Positions 15,428 through 26,472 of a stretch of DNA of 33,341 nt are shown here, one piece after another. The notes beneath the pieces are model-generated. The model was not told where the DNA came from. It saw nothing but the letters and a program-made list of their open reading frames with translations, and searched no databases. Positions within the stretch are counted from its first letter, which is position 1, and each line of letters begins with the position of its first letter. The position numbers and the translations under genes were made by a program. The DNA comes from an uncultured bacterium (lineage in GTDB: Bacteria > Bacillota_I > Bacilli_A > RFN20 > CAG-826): contig CASEYK010000051.1 of the NCBI GenBank assembly GCA_949292105.1, forward strand, positions 1-33,341, read 5' to 3'.

Positions 15428-18025
15428 TTATTCTTCTACTTCAGTGTTATCAGTGTCGACTACAGCTTCATTTTCACTTGCTGTTTCCTCTACTGTTTCT
15501 TCAGTTTCTTCTTCATGCGGAACAACCGCGATGCTGGAAACGCGTTGTCTACCTTCGAGGTTGATAATTTTCACACCTTGAGTGTTGCGACCAGCAATTC
15601 TAACTTGTGACAAAGGAATGCGGATGACAATTCCACCGGTCGTGATAACCATGAGGTCTTCATCGCCATTGACCGCTCTAACGCAAATAAGATTGCCAAT
15701 TTTTTCAGTAGTTTTGAGTGTGACAACACCTTTCGCGCCTCTTTTGGTTTTGCGGTAGTCCACAGCATCGGACATTTTGCCAAATCCTTTATCAGTGATT
15801 GATAAGATATAGCGGCCTTCAAACGAAGTTGTGACACCAACGACTTTTTGGCCTTCTTCAAGTTCAATACCTTTGACACCGGAAGCAGTTCGACCCATCG
15901 GCCTTGCTTCATTGGCGAGGAAGTTAACCATTTTACCACCGCTAGAACCAATGCCAACATAAGCATCATCATTGACTTCTTTAACATCGACAAGCATATC
16001 TCCTTCGCGTAGCGAAATAGCGATTTTGCCATTGGTTCGAATCGATTCATATTCTTTGATTGATGTGCGTTTGATAATGCCTTTTTCGGTAAAGAACATC
16101 AAATAGCGATCATCTAAATATTCATCGCAAGAAATAATAGCTTTAACTGCTTCGTCTTTTTCAAACGATTGGAAAAGATTGATAACAGGCAAGCCTTTCG
16201 AATTTCTACCATATTCTGGTACGGTATAACCTCGGGTTCTATAAACTTTTCCGTAGTTAGTAAAGAATAGTAAATCGGTGTGAGTTTTTGTCGAGACAAG
16301 AATATCCACTACATCATTGTCGTTCATCGCGATTCCTCTAATGCCTCTACCGCCACGGTTTTGCGTGCGGAATGTATCGTTGGTCAAACGTTTGATATAT
16401 CCGTTTTTAGTCAAAGCAATGACAATATCTTCCTCAGGAATTAAAGATTCATCATCGATTGATGAAAGTTCGTTAGAAATAACAGTCTTGCGCTCATCGC
16501 CAAATTTCTCTTTGATTTCAAGGAGTTCTTTAACAACAACCGCGACTTCGTTTTCACGAGACGAAAGAATGTGGTTATATTCGCGAATATTAGCTTCGAG
16601 TTGTAATCTCTCGGCTTCGAGTTTTTGCGTTTCGATACCGGTCAAACGTCGAAGTGTCATACCCATAATCGCTTGAACTTGTTCTTCGCTGAATTGATAT
16701 CTTTCTTTTAAGATAGAACCAGCGATATCTGGAGTATCACTCGTTTTAATAATTTCAATAATATCGTCAATATTGTCGTGGCATTTCAACAAACCAATAA
16801 CAATGTGATCGCGAGCTTCATCTTTGGCCAACAAAAATTTAGTTCTTCGCTCGATAACTTCAACTTGGAAATCGAGATAAGCTTGAAGCATCTCTTTGAG
16901 TGAGGCCACTTTTGGTGCACCGTCGATTAAGCAAAGATTAATAATTCCATAACTAACTTGCAAGTTGGTATTTTTATACAACTGATTCAATAAAACCTCA
17001 GGAATGACATCGCGTCTTACTTCGATGACAACGCGAATACCATCTTTATTACTTTCATCGCGAATATCGGTGATGCCATCGATTATTTTTTCATGAACCA
17101 ATCTCGCCATGTTTTCAATCATGGTCGCTTTGTTAACCTGATAAGGTATTTCAGTGACAACAATGCGCTTAGCACCTTTATCGCCACGGTCTTGGATTTC
17201 ACATTTCGAGCGGATGGCAAACGAGCCTGTGCCTGTTTCGTAGGCATCGCGAATACCGCCTTTTCCTAAAATAATACCGCCTGTTGGAAAATCAGGACCT
17301 GGCAAATATTCCATCAATCCTAAAGTATCGATGTCAGGATTGCCAGCTAGTGCGATAACCGCATCGATAACTTCGCCTAAATTATGTGGTGGAATGTTTG
17401 TTGCCATACCAACTGCGATACCATTGGAACCATTGACAAGCAAGTTTGGGAATCGAGATGGTAAAACAGATGGTTCGGTTTCAGTTCCGTCGTAGTTATC
17501 GGTAAAATCAACGGTGTTAGAATTGATATCTCTGACCATTTCCAAGGCAATTTTGGTCATACGCGCTTCCGTGTAACGCATAGCGGCAGCTTCATCGCCG
17601 TCGACCGAACCAAAGTTACCATGCCCATCAACAAGGGTGTAACGCATTGAGAATGGTTGAGCTAAACGGACAAGAGTTTGATAAATAGCCGCATCGCCGT
17701 GCGGGTGATATTTACCCATAACATCACCGACGATACGCGCCGATTTCTTATAAGGTTTGTCTGGCTGCATGCCAGTTTCATTCATACCGTAAATAATACG
17801 TCTGTGGACAGGTTTTAATCCGTCTCTAACATCAGGAATAGCACGAGAAACAATAACGCTCATGGCGTAATCGAGGAATGAAGTTTGAACTGTTTCGCTA
17901 ATGGCTACATCAGTCAAACCTGGAACAATACCGGATTCAATTTCTTCGATTTCTTTATCTACTTCTTCGTCGTTTTCAGTTTCTTCTTCGACTTCTAATT
18001 CTTTATTTTCATCTTCAAACAACAT
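15428..18025 (-). CDS. gyrA: DNA gyrase subunit A
   Basis: 865 aa. GyrA cleaves and rejoins DNA in negative supercoiling. The core begins at [17 protein letters not shown], the catalytic Tyr is Tyr151 in [11 protein letters not shown], and the C-terminal beta-pinwheel carries a near-canonical GyrA box QNRGGRG, which supports gyrase over topoisomerase IV. AAGGAGG just upstream confirms the first ATG, so the acidic N-terminal extension of about 30 residues (rich in Glu/Asp) is real. The C-terminus is also a long acidic tail. The quinolone-determining helix reads [11 protein letters not shown]: Ala112 and Gln116 stand where E. coli has Ser83 and Asp87. The start is 13 bp after the gyrB stop and the glycosyltransferase follows after 3 bp. 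Confidence 0.98.
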   Translation of the reverse strand: MLFEDENKELEVEEETENDEEVDKEIEEIESGIVPGLTDVAISETVQTSFLDYAMSVIVSRAIPDVRDGLKPVHRRIIYGMNETGMQPDKPYKKSARIVGDVMGKYHPHGDAAIYQTLVRLAQPFSMRYTLVDGHGNFGSVDGDEAAAMRYTEARMTKIALEMVRDINSNTVDFTDNYDGTETEPSVLPSRFPNLLVNGSNGIAVGMATNIPPHNLGEVIDAVIALAGNPDIDTLGLMEYLPGPDFPTGGIILGKGGIRDAYETGTGSFAIRSKCEIQDRGDKGAKRIVVTEIPYQVNKATMIENMARLVHEKIIDGITDIRDESNKDGIRVVIEVRRDVIPEVLLNQLYKNTNLQVSYGIINLCLIDGAPKVASLKEMLQAYLDFQVEVIERRTKFLLAKDEARDHIVIGLLKCHDNIDDIIEIIKTSDTPDIAGSILKERYQFSEEQVQAIMGMTLRRLTGIETQKLEAERLQLEANIREYNHILSSRENEVAVVVKELLEIKEKFGDERKTVISNELSSIDDESLIPEEDIVIALTKNGYIKRLTNDTFRTQNRGGRGIRGIAMNDNDVVDILVSTKTHTDLLFFTNYGKVYRTRGYTVPEYGRNSKGLPVINLFQSFEKDEAVKAIISCDEYLDDRYLMFFTEKGIIKRTSIKEYESIRTNGKIAISLREGDMLVDVKEVNDDAYVGIGSSGGKMVNFLANEARPMGRTASGVKGIELEEGQKVVGVTTSFEGRYILSITDKGFGKMSDAVDYRKTKRGAKGVVTLKTTEKIGNLICVRAVNGDEDLMVITTGGIVIRIPLSQVRIAGRNTQGVKIINLEGRQRVSSIAVVPHEEETEETVEETASENEAVVDTDNTEVEE

Positions 18026-18038
18026 GTGTTATCCCTCC

Positions 18039-20087
<2,049 letters not shown>

Positions 20088-21155
20088 TTAGAAGACCTCC
20101 TTTTCTTTCTTTTTTAATTTGTATATAGCAGCGTCATCTATTTCTAGATTGGTCGCTGTAATAAACACTTGATCCATTTTGTTTAAAAATTCAATGAGTT
20201 TGGCTTTGTGATTGTCATCCAATTCGCTCATCACATCATCTAGCACGACAATCGGCCTCTTGTCCTTGTCTTCGATTAAGAAATAAGGGGCGAGTTTTAA
20301 AGAGATAGCCGCCATTCGATTTTCGCCTTGAGAGCCATGACTAGCGATGTTGGCGCCATCGTAAACAGCATAGAAATCTTCTCGGTGAATGCCGATTGAT
20401 GTTGATTTCTTCTTCAAATCAGCATCTAAGCCTTTCTCAAAAGCTTTTTTAGCAGTATCGATGAAATTATCGTCATATGCGACAAACGGCTCATAGACCA
20501 ACTCAATCGTTTTACTTTCGCCTGTCAACGCATGCATGATTTTGGAAAGCGTTTGATTGATATCTTTCACATACATTTGGCGGAACTTAATAATTGGGGC
20601 AGACAATTTAATGAGCATTTCTGTTGTCGCATCGAGAAGAACTCGATCGATGCTAGGTGATTTGAGAATGTTATTCCTCTGCTTTAGAACCTTTTCGTAT
20701 CGAGAGATATAGTCGAGATAAACAACACTTTTTTTCGATAAACTGATATCGAGATAATTTCGTCTCGCTTTCGGTGATCCTTTAAAAACAAAAACATCCT
20801 CTGGCTCAAAAAGAACAACGTTGACGCATTTGGATAATTCAGACAATTTGCGTACTGGCTTGCCACCTACCGTTATCAATCTCCCTTCTTTGACGATGGC
20901 GATATTGATTTGACGAGTGATTTTGCCTTCGTGGACGCAGGCTTGAATTTCACCTTTCTCTTTTCCCTCAAGAATTAGGTCGGTGTTTTCAGCTCCTCTA
21001 AACGAGCGAGCGATGGAAAGATAATAAATGGCTTCGGCGATGTTTGTTTTACCGGTGCCATTATCGCCTTCGATGACATTGATGCGGTGGGAGAAATCAA
21101 AAGATGCGTAACTATGGTTTCTGAAGTTTTTTAAGATGAGTGTTGAGATATACAT
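20088..21155 (-). CDS. recF: DNA replication and repair protein RecF
   Basis: 355 aa, standard size. RecF is an SMC-like ATPase that helps load RecA at gaps. Visible are the N-terminal LILKNFRNHSY, Walker A GDNGTGKTNIAEAIYYLS, the ABC-type signature region ASHGSQGENRMAAISLKLA and Walker B RPIVVLDDVMSELD. The start overlaps the yaaA stop by 1 bp (TAATG), and the stop is immediately followed by the gyrB ATG, giving the conserved yaaA-recF-gyrB order seen in Firmicutes. Confidence 0.97.
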   Translation of the reverse strand: MYISTLILKNFRNHSYASFDFSHRINVIEGDNGTGKTNIAEAIYYLSIARSFRGAENTDLILEGKEKGEIQACVHEGKITRQINIAIVKEGRLITVGGKPVRKLSELSKCVNVVLFEPEDVFVFKGSPKARRNYLDISLSKKSVVYLDYISRYEKVLKQRNNILKSPSIDRVLLDATTEMLIKLSAPIIKFRQMYVKDINQTLSKIMHALTGESKTIELVYEPFVAYDDNFIDTAKKAFEKGLDADLKKKSTSIGIHREDFYAVYDGANIASHGSQGENRMAAISLKLAPYFLIEDKDKRPIVVLDDVMSELDDNHKAKLIEFLNKMDQVFITATNLEIDDAAIYKLKKKEKEVF

Positions 21156-21370
21156 TATCGGCTCACAAAATATTCAGCATCGAAAACTTTAACGATATCG
21201 CCCGGATACAACTTTCGCCCTCGTCTTGTTTCTTTTTCGCCATTAACATAGACATCATTGTCCACAAGGAAAATTTTAGCCATGCCACCAGTTTGAATAA
21301 GATCAGCGACTTTTAACAAAACATTGAGCGTTATGTATTCTTGATCTTGACGAATTTTAATCGTTTTCAC
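21155..21370 (-). CDS. yaaA: S4-domain RNA-binding protein YaaA
   Basis: 71 aa from a GTG at 21370. An ATG at 21403 is in frame, but it overlaps the likely promoter -10, whereas AAGGAG at 21383-21388 precedes the GTG at a slightly long spacing of 12 nt. The protein has the small S4 RNA-binding fold: ITLNVLLKVADLIQTGGMAK, then VNGEKETRRGRKLYPGD, the typical S4 loop. YaaA-type proteins sit between dnaN and recF across Firmicutes; the role is not well defined, with RNA or ribosome binding expected. First gene of the recF-gyrB-gyrA run. Confidence 0.9.
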   Translation of the reverse strand: MKTIKIRQDQEYITLNVLLKVADLIQTGGMAKIFLVDNDVYVNGEKETRRGRKLYPGDIVKVFDAEYFVSR

Positions 21371-21394
21371 ACCCGCAAAAAACTCCTTGTTGAT

Positions 21395-21400
21395 ATTATA
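21395..21400 (-). promoter_or_regulatory. Candidate -10 for the yaaA-recF-gyrB-gyrA operon
   Basis: A perfect TATAAT on the minus strand lies about 7 nt upstream of the AAGGAG used for yaaA and just after the dnaN terminator. No good -35 is seen. If used, it starts the whole yaaA to amylase transcript. Confidence 0.5.
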
Positions 21401-21410
21401 CACAATATAA

Positions 21411-21437
21411 AATAAAAAGGGAATTAAAAATTCCCTT
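21411..21437 (-). terminator. Terminator after dnaN
   Basis: The 9-bp stem AAGGGAATT / AATTCCCTT with a 3-nt loop is followed on the minus strand by TTTTTATTTTATA. It lies about 33 bp past the dnaN stop and just before the yaaA promoter. Confidence 0.85.
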
Positions 21438-21469
21438 ATTTTATCACATTTTATTTTGCGTTTTTTTGG

Positions 21470-22597
21470 CTAAAAAGTCCTCACAGGCGTGACAACTTGA
21501 ACAACCGAGTCATCTTTGTTGTTTTTGATGACAAATGGTCTCATTTCGCCAACAAACATAAAGGTAACATCTTCGCTTCCCAAAGCTTTAACGGCCGCGA
21601 CGACAAATTCGCTATTAAACGATATTTGAAGATTTTGGCCTTCGAATCTAAACGGCGAAATTTTTTCAACGGCTGATCCAACTTGCGAACTTTTGGCAGA
21701 AACTTCTACACGATCGACACTCATGCTTAAATCAACGACGTTTTCTCTGTCGATGGATAAAATGTTGGCGCGATCAATCGAGCGTATTAAATCACTGGCA
21801 TTTACTTCCAATGAATAATTTGTTTCATGAGGTATGACTTTACTTGTATTAGGGAATTCACCTGCAATTAATCTCGTCACTACTGTTGTATTGCTAAAAG
21901 TAAACAAAGCCTTTTTGTCGCTGATTGAAATGGCGATATCACTTGCTCCTTCAGCAAGGTGTTCGACTTCTACAACCATTTTTGCTGGAATATTTGCAAT
22001 AAAATTTAGGTTAGAAGAAATAGGGATTTGTTTTTTGGCAAGTCGAGCAGAATCGGTAGCGATGGCAGTCAGCATGCCTTCGCTCGCTTCTAAATTTAGC
22101 GCGGTTAAAATTGGCCTTTGCTCTTTAGTTGAAGCAGCAAAAGCTGTTTGATCAACCAACGAAGAGAATTGGGCAACCGGGAGAGAAAACACTACACCAT
22201 TGCTCGCGTCTAAATCGATTTCTGGATATTCTTCAGCTCGGACACAGTTTAATTTATATTCTGATTTATCATCTGTAACAGTAGCGATGGTAGAGTCAAT
22301 AATTTCAATGGTTATTTCATCTGATTCCATTTTTCTAACGATTTCAGAAATGATTTTAGCATTCAAAAGAGTTGATCCTTCTTTGTAATTGCGAATAATG
22401 TCACTATTTGATTCATCTTTATATGGTATGTAAGTTCTAATTGTTAAATCGAAATTTGAACCAATAATAAATAATCCATCTTCGGTTAAATCCATTCTAA
22501 TATTTGCTAAAACGGAAATAGGCGTTTTGCTAGATACAGCTCGAACAGCTATGTTAAGTCCTTTTAAGAACTCTTCTCGTTTAATCGTGAATCTCAT
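21470..22597 (-). CDS. dnaN: DNA polymerase III beta subunit (sliding clamp)
   Basis: 375 aa, the usual length for the three-domain clamp. It begins MRFTIKREEFLKGLNIAVRA and ends with PFVIKN followed by VVQVVTPVRTF, the conserved C-terminus lining the protein-binding pocket; the middle contains QTAFAASTKEQRPILTALNL, a strong clamp signature. The start has AGAGGAA at good spacing. It follows dnaA after 150 bp that contain two DnaA-box sequences, and it is closed off from yaaA by a terminator, so in this genome dnaN can be expressed separately from recF-gyrB. Confidence 0.98.
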   Translation of the reverse strand: MRFTIKREEFLKGLNIAVRAVSSKTPISVLANIRMDLTEDGLFIIGSNFDLTIRTYIPYKDESNSDIIRNYKEGSTLLNAKIISEIVRKMESDEITIEIIDSTIATVTDDKSEYKLNCVRAEEYPEIDLDASNGVVFSLPVAQFSSLVDQTAFAASTKEQRPILTALNLEASEGMLTAIATDSARLAKKQIPISSNLNFIANIPAKMVVEVEHLAEGASDIAISISDKKALFTFSNTTVVTRLIAGEFPNTSKVIPHETNYSLEVNASDLIRSIDRANILSIDRENVVDLSMSVDRVEVSAKSSQVGSAVEKISPFRFEGQNLQISFNSEFVVAAVKALGSEDVTFMFVGEMRPFVIKNNKDDSVVQVVTPVRTF

Positions 22598-22646
22598 AAA
22601 ATATTCCTCTTTTTTATTTTATTATATTAATAATAATTATAATGGC

Positions 22647-22663
22647 TGTGGAAATGTGGATAA
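22647..22663. promoter_or_regulatory. DnaA boxes between dnaA and dnaN
   Basis: TGTGGATAA (22655-22663) is the perfect reverse complement of the TTATCCACA DnaA box, directly preceded by TGTGGAAAT (22647-22655), a variant box overlapping it by one base. They lie in the dnaN leader region and could repress dnaN or form a second part of a bipartite origin. Confidence 0.75.
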
Positions 22664-22696
22664 GTCTCGCCAGCAGCATTTTATATTCACTCATTC

Positions 22697-22705
22697 AGTA
22701 TATCA
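22697..22705 (-). promoter_or_regulatory. Candidate extended -10 promoter for dnaN
   Basis: TG-A-TATACT on the minus strand would start a transcript near 22690 with a leader of about 90 nt that crosses the DnaA boxes. AT-rich TATAAT-like sequences nearer the gene (around 22615-22645) are alternatives. Confidence 0.35.
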
Positions 22706-22747
22706 TTTACGATACGATAATACTATTTTTATTTTAAAAAAATAAAT

Positions 22748-24118
22748 TTAACTGCCAATTCTCTTTTTTAGTTCGGCGATAGCTTGTTGTAATTTTTCAT
22801 CGGTTTTCAACTCTTTTTCCACTTTTGATACACCGTTCATCACCGTCGTATGATCTTTGCCGCCGAACATCTCGCCGATTTTCTTCAAGGGAACATTCAA
22901 AAGTGTGGTTCGAATTAAATACATAGCGATATGCCGTGCCATGGCAATCTGGCCAGTTCTAATTCTGCCGGTGAGTTGGCTTGGAGTTAGATTGTAATAT
23001 TCTGCCACGACATTAATAATTTTTTGTTCATTTAGTTGCGTTGCGATTGTTTTACCACCGACCAAAGACTGTACCGCTTCGATAGCGGTTTCCATCGTAA
23101 TTTTATCGGTTTGTTTCATAGAAACAACATAGAAGATTAATCTATTTAAAGCACCTTCAAGTTCTCGCACGTTTTTTGAAAATTTTTCAGCGAAGAAATA
23201 TAAAACGCTTTCATCAAAATTATTGATGTCTAAACCACTAGCAATAATCTTTTTCTTTAAGATTTCAACGCATGTTGTTTGATCTGGCTCAGCGATTGAA
23301 ACGACCAGCCCTTGACTAAATCTAGTGATAAGTCTTTCTTCCAATCCTTTTAATTCGTTTGGCTGATGATCAGATGTAATGACAATTTGCTTGCCGTCCG
23401 CGATCATTTTTGTATAAATATAGAAAAACATTTCGCTCGTTTTGACTTTATCGGCGAGAAATTGTACATCGTCGAGCAGAAGCACATCGACACTTTTGAA
23501 GAAATCTTTTAATGATTCTGAATCCTTATCTGCTCTAACATATCGGATATATTCATCAACAAAGTTGTTAGCAGCAATATACAAGATTTTTGTATTTGGA
23601 CTACCGTTTTTTGTAATATAGTTTCCAATCGCGTGCAATAAATGTGTTTTGCCTAGTCCTGAATGTGAATAAATAAATAAAGGATTAAACATTTTTCCTG
23701 GATTAGTCGCAATTAAAAGCGCCGCTTGGCTTGCTTCGCGGTTAAAAGAACCAACGACAAAATTATCAAATGTTAGCTTGGGGTTGATTACCGCTGACTC
23801 GAAATAAGTTTGACTCTTAGTTATTTGGCCTCTAGACGCCAAGTTTTCTTTAATTTCTTCTTCAAGAACAAACTCGAATTTGAATTCGGTTTCAGTCACT
23901 TCCTTAACGACATCTTTAATAATTTCGTAATACTTTTTCTTGAACAATTGAGCAGCCAATTTAGAATTGACCACAATGACCATCACGTTGTTTTTTATAT
24001 CATAGATATAAGTTTCTTTGAAAAAAGAATCGAAAATATCGTTTTCTTTTAATCTTTCTTGAATGGTTTTTAATACTCGATCCCAAAGTTGGGCGATTTC
24101 TGATATTGAACTGTTCAT
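22748..24118 (-). CDS. dnaA: Chromosomal replication initiator protein DnaA
   Basis: 456 aa from the ATG at 24118; the frame stays open to 24289 but those codons lie in the origin region, and AGGAAG precedes 24118. Domain I is NSSISEIAQLWDRVLKTI; domain III (AAA+) starts LTFDNFVVGSFNREA with Walker A SGLGKTHLLHAIGN and Walker B VLLLDDVQFLADK; domain IV has the box-binding helix-turn-helix and GGKDHTTVMNGVSKV signature. DnaA-ATP binds the boxes at 24191-24387 to open oriC. The gene reads leftward from the origin, and its promoter is at 24140-24145. Confidence 0.98.
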   Translation of the reverse strand: MNSSISEIAQLWDRVLKTIQERLKENDIFDSFFKETYIYDIKNNVMVIVVNSKLAAQLFKKKYYEIIKDVVKEVTETEFKFEFVLEEEIKENLASRGQITKSQTYFESAVINPKLTFDNFVVGSFNREASQAALLIATNPGKMFNPLFIYSHSGLGKTHLLHAIGNYITKNGSPNTKILYIAANNFVDEYIRYVRADKDSESLKDFFKSVDVLLLDDVQFLADKVKTSEMFFYIYTKMIADGKQIVITSDHQPNELKGLEERLITRFSQGLVVSIAEPDQTTCVEILKKKIIASGLDINNFDESVLYFFAEKFSKNVRELEGALNRLIFYVVSMKQTDKITMETAIEAVQSLVGGKTIATQLNEQKIINVVAEYYNLTPSQLTGRIRTGQIAMARHIAMYLIRTTLLNVPLKKIGEMFGGKDHTTVMNGVSKVEKELKTDEKLQQAIAELKKRIGS

Positions 24119-24139
24119 ACTTCTTCCTGACCTGGCAAC

Positions 24140-24145
24140 ATTATA
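24140..24145 (-). promoter_or_regulatory. Candidate -10 of the dnaA promoter
   Basis: A perfect TATAAT on the minus strand lies 21 bp upstream of the dnaA ATG, with no strong -35. A near-DnaA-box sequence TATTCCACA (plus strand, 24146-24154 area) abuts it, which would allow the usual autoregulation by DnaA; that is inference. Confidence 0.5.
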
Positions 24146-24190
24146 GAATATTCCACATTCAAAAAATACTAAAAAAAAGCCAAAATTAAG

Positions 24191-24387
24191 TTTTCCACAT
24201 TTTAGCCTGTTTAGAGCCCTTGTTTTTACTAGTTTTCCACCAAATCCACAAAATACCATTGTGGAAAACTGTGTGGAAAACTTATTCACATGCTTCTAAA
24301 TGTGGATAATATGTGTTTCTACCCAAACTCAAATATATTATATATATTAAGGATAAGCATACATGTAGTTTAAATCGTTGTGGAAAA
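24191..24387. other. oriC: Replication origin oriC with DnaA-box cluster and AT-rich unwinding region
   Basis: The 401-bp gap between dnaA and rpmH holds many 9-mers matching or near TTATCCACA: TTTTCCACA (24191-24199), TTTTCCACC (24233-24241), AAATCCACA (24242-24250), TGTGGAAAA (24260-24268, 24272-24280, 24379-24387), TTATTCACA (24282-24290) and the perfect TGTGGATAA (24301-24309). A pure A/T stretch at 24331-24350 (AAATATATTATATATATTAA) is a likely DNA unwinding element. Gene direction diverges here: nearly everything left is minus and nearly everything right is plus, as expected at a bidirectional origin. The rest of the gap holds the dnaA and rpmH promoters. Confidence 0.93.
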
Positions 24388-24452
24388 CTTAATTTTTTCT
24401 ATTTTTCAGCGAGAAAAAAGTTGTGTATATACCTGTGTGCGTATGAAATAAA

Positions 24453-24482
24453 TTGACTTTTGTTCGCCTGTGTATTTATACT
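24453..24482 (+). promoter_or_regulatory. Promoter of rpmH-rnpA-yidC
   Basis: TTGACT (24453-24458) and TATACT (24477-24482) are separated by 18 bp, a good sigma-A-type promoter. A leader of about 30 nt then leads to GGAGGG (24504-24509) ahead of rpmH. Confidence 0.75.
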
Positions 24483-24519
24483 TTGTCTTGACTACAAGAA
24501 ATTGGAGGGAAACGATTAC

Positions 24520-24654
24520 ATGAAAAAAACTTATCAACCAAGCAAACTCAAACACGCTCGCAAGGCAGGGTTCCGCGCTAGAATGAAAAGCGCTAATGGT
24601 CGCAAAGTCTTAGCACGCCGCCGTGCAAAAGGTCGCAAGAGACTTTCTGATTAA
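24520..24654 (+). CDS. rpmH: 50S ribosomal protein L34
   Basis: 44 aa, the standard length. Sequence [20 protein letters not shown], then [20 protein letters not shown] is a textbook L34. The ATG at 24520 is preceded by GGAGGG; an upstream in-frame ATG at 24460 is inside the promoter and is discarded. It is the first gene right of oriC and lies 1 bp before rnpA. Confidence 0.98.
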   Translation: MKKTYQPSKLKHARKAGFRARMKSANGRKVLARRRAKGRKRLSD

Positions 24655-24655
24655 C

Positions 24656-25000
24656 ATGAAAGAAAAATTTCGAGTTAAGAAAAACACTGATTTTGACCGC
24701 ATTATTAAACTCGGATATCACTACAAAAATTCATCCTATTCTATTCACGTTTTAAAAAATGAAAATGTCGGTCATCTACGCGTTGGCATTTCCGCTTCAA
24801 CAAAACTTGGAAATGCTGTTGTCCGCAATCGCTTAAAGCGACAAGTTAGAGCTATTGTTCATGAATTACTCGATGTCACTCAAGAATATGACATCATCAT
24901 TATTGTTAAGAAAAATTTTATTGAAAACGATTATATAACTAACAAAGCTTCTCTTGTCGATTTACTCAAAAACAAAGAAAGGCAATTTTTAAAGAAATGA
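24656..25000 (+). CDS. rnpA: Ribonuclease P protein component
   Basis: 114 aa, full length. Begins MKEKFRVKKNTDFDRIIKLG and contains the RNR signature in GNAVVRNRLKRQVRAIVHEL, which contacts the RNase P RNA. It assists the catalytic RNA in 5' maturation of tRNAs. The ATG lies one base after the rpmH stop; a frame opening at 24623 is inside rpmH. Its TGA stop overlaps the yidC ATG (ATGA). No strong Shine-Dalgarno, so coupling to rpmH is likely. Confidence 0.97.
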   Translation: MKEKFRVKKNTDFDRIIKLGYHYKNSSYSIHVLKNENVGHLRVGISASTKLGNAVVRNRLKRQVRAIVHELLDVTQEYDIIIIVKKNFIENDYITNKASLVDLLKNKERQFLKK

Positions 25001-26466
25001 AAAAAGGTACAAAAATCGGTATTCTTGGAGCCTTTTTGCTCCTTGGTACTGTCGTCCTATCTAGTTGTACTGCATCTTTCTGTTCCGTCAAGGATAAAGC
25101 CCACATGCTTTATGCTTTTGATTATGGAATAACCTCATATTATGACAGTTCAGACAAGCCAGAAGAAGCTGTGCCGCTCGAAGGTTTTGATGGTGTTTAT
25201 TACACTGCTAGTATCTCAAACAACCAAGCAGTTGAAAAAATAGTCAATTCAGCCGTTGATCAAGGCTATCGAGAACCATCTGTTGAATATTTTATTGAAA
25301 TGGATAATGTCGTTCTCAGCCGAGCTATCGCTGCTAGCGGCCAAACGAGCTCTTCGATGACTCGCGATGACATTATTGATGTTTTGGACGAGTATGGTTA
25401 TTTGAAATATTACGATTCATTCAATGACAAGATTAAACTTTGGACCAACTGGGATAATTACAACGAAGAAGTTCGTCTCAACATTGACATCGATCAATAT
25501 CCAGACCAAGACTTTTTAACCTTTTATAAAAAACAGATGAATTCGTTTATTTCTGGATACAATTCATGTATTGCCACAACTGACGGAGAGTATGGTTATT
25601 ATGGTTATGGCAGCCATAAAACTCCTATTGAAATAGAGAAAAAAGACTGGGGTTATGCATGGAAAAAGGGCTTTTTGGAAGGGCTTTTAATCTATCCAAT
25701 CGGCTGGACAATCGATAGTATGGTTCAAGGGTTCATCAATGTTGGATTAAACCCCGACAATGGCGTTCCTCAGCTTTTATCCATTTTGTTCATTACCATC
25801 ATCATTCGTCTTATTATGATGGCTGTTACCTTCAAGCAAACAACCGGCAATACGAAGATGATGGAACTTCAACCCGAAATCGCCAAAATTCAAGCTAAGT
25901 ATCCAAACAATACAAAGCGCGAAAAAGAATTAATGGCGATGGAAATGCAAAAGTTATACAAAAAGAACAAGATTAATCCATTCATGACCATTCTTGTTAT
26001 GGTTTTGCAATTCCCGGTATTCATCTGTGTTTGGGGTGCCTTATCAGGATCAAGTTGGCTTTCAAGCGGTGAATTTTTAGGACTTCGACTATCTGATTCT
26101 ATTAGTTCAGCTTTGTTCAATGGTAGCAACTGGGTTGGACCTAACCCAAGTGCGTGGACGGCGCTTGTCCTCTTTATTCTTATGACCGCAGCACAAGTTA
26201 CCGCTACATTATTGCCACAATGGCTCCAAAAAAAGAAACAAAAGAAAGTTGCTAAACTAAGCAAAAACCTAACACAAAAATCACAGTCCAATAAGATGAA
26301 GTGGTTCACATACATTATGTTAGGCTCGATTGTATTTATGGGATTCTTCTTAGCGTCTGGCATGGGAGTTTATTGGTTTGTTGGTGCTATTATGAGCATC
26401 GCACAAACTCTTATCATGCAAGCTATTACTTCCCATCGCACAAAGAAGAGAAAGGCAGGAAGATAA
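24997..26466 (+). CDS. yidC: Membrane protein insertase YidC/Oxa1 with large extracytoplasmic N-terminal region
   Basis: 489 aa, much longer than the 255-310 aa typical of Gram-positive YidC. It has a lipoprotein signal with lipobox LSSC (Cys24), as in SpoIIIJ. Then come about 190 hydrophilic residues outside the membrane, ending in a Tyr/Gly-rich stretch (GEYGYYGYGSHKTP). The insertase core begins near residue 225: first core helix with LFITIIIRLIMMA carrying the conserved hydrophilic-groove Arg, the cytoplasmic coiled hairpin MMELQPEIAKIQAKYPNNTK, then NPFMTILVMVLQFPVFICVW and two more helices, and a basic tail. It inserts membrane proteins with or without Sec. Overlaps rnpA by 4 bp and is followed by its usual partner khpB. 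Confidence 0.95.
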   Translation: MKKGTKIGILGAFLLLGTVVLSSCTASFCSVKDKAHMLYAFDYGITSYYDSSDKPEEAVPLEGFDGVYYTASISNNQAVEKIVNSAVDQGYREPSVEYFIEMDNVVLSRAIAASGQTSSSMTRDDIIDVLDEYGYLKYYDSFNDKIKLWTNWDNYNEEVRLNIDIDQYPDQDFLTFYKKQMNSFISGYNSCIATTDGEYGYYGYGSHKTPIEIEKKDWGYAWKKGFLEGLLIYPIGWTIDSMVQGFINVGLNPDNGVPQLLSILFITIIIRLIMMAVTFKQTTGNTKMMELQPEIAKIQAKYPNNTKREKELMAMEMQKLYKKNKINPFMTILVMVLQFPVFICVWGALSGSSWLSSGEFLGLRLSDSISSALFNGSNWVGPNPSAWTALVLFILMTAAQVTATLLPQWLQKKKQKKVAKLSKNLTQKSQSNKMKWFTYIMLGSIVFMGFFLASGMGVYWFVGAIMSIAQTLIMQAITSHRTKKRKAGR

Positions 26467-26472
26467 AATAGT

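Noticed and set aside
24119-24289. 57-residue N-terminal extension of DnaA
   Set aside because: It would be encoded by the dnaA promoter and origin DNA; the ATG at 24118 with AGGAAG upstream gives the normal DnaA domain I.
25890-26363. 157-aa open frame antisense to yidC
   Set aside because: Its hydrophobic stretches mirror the YidC helices on the other strand; no independent evidence.
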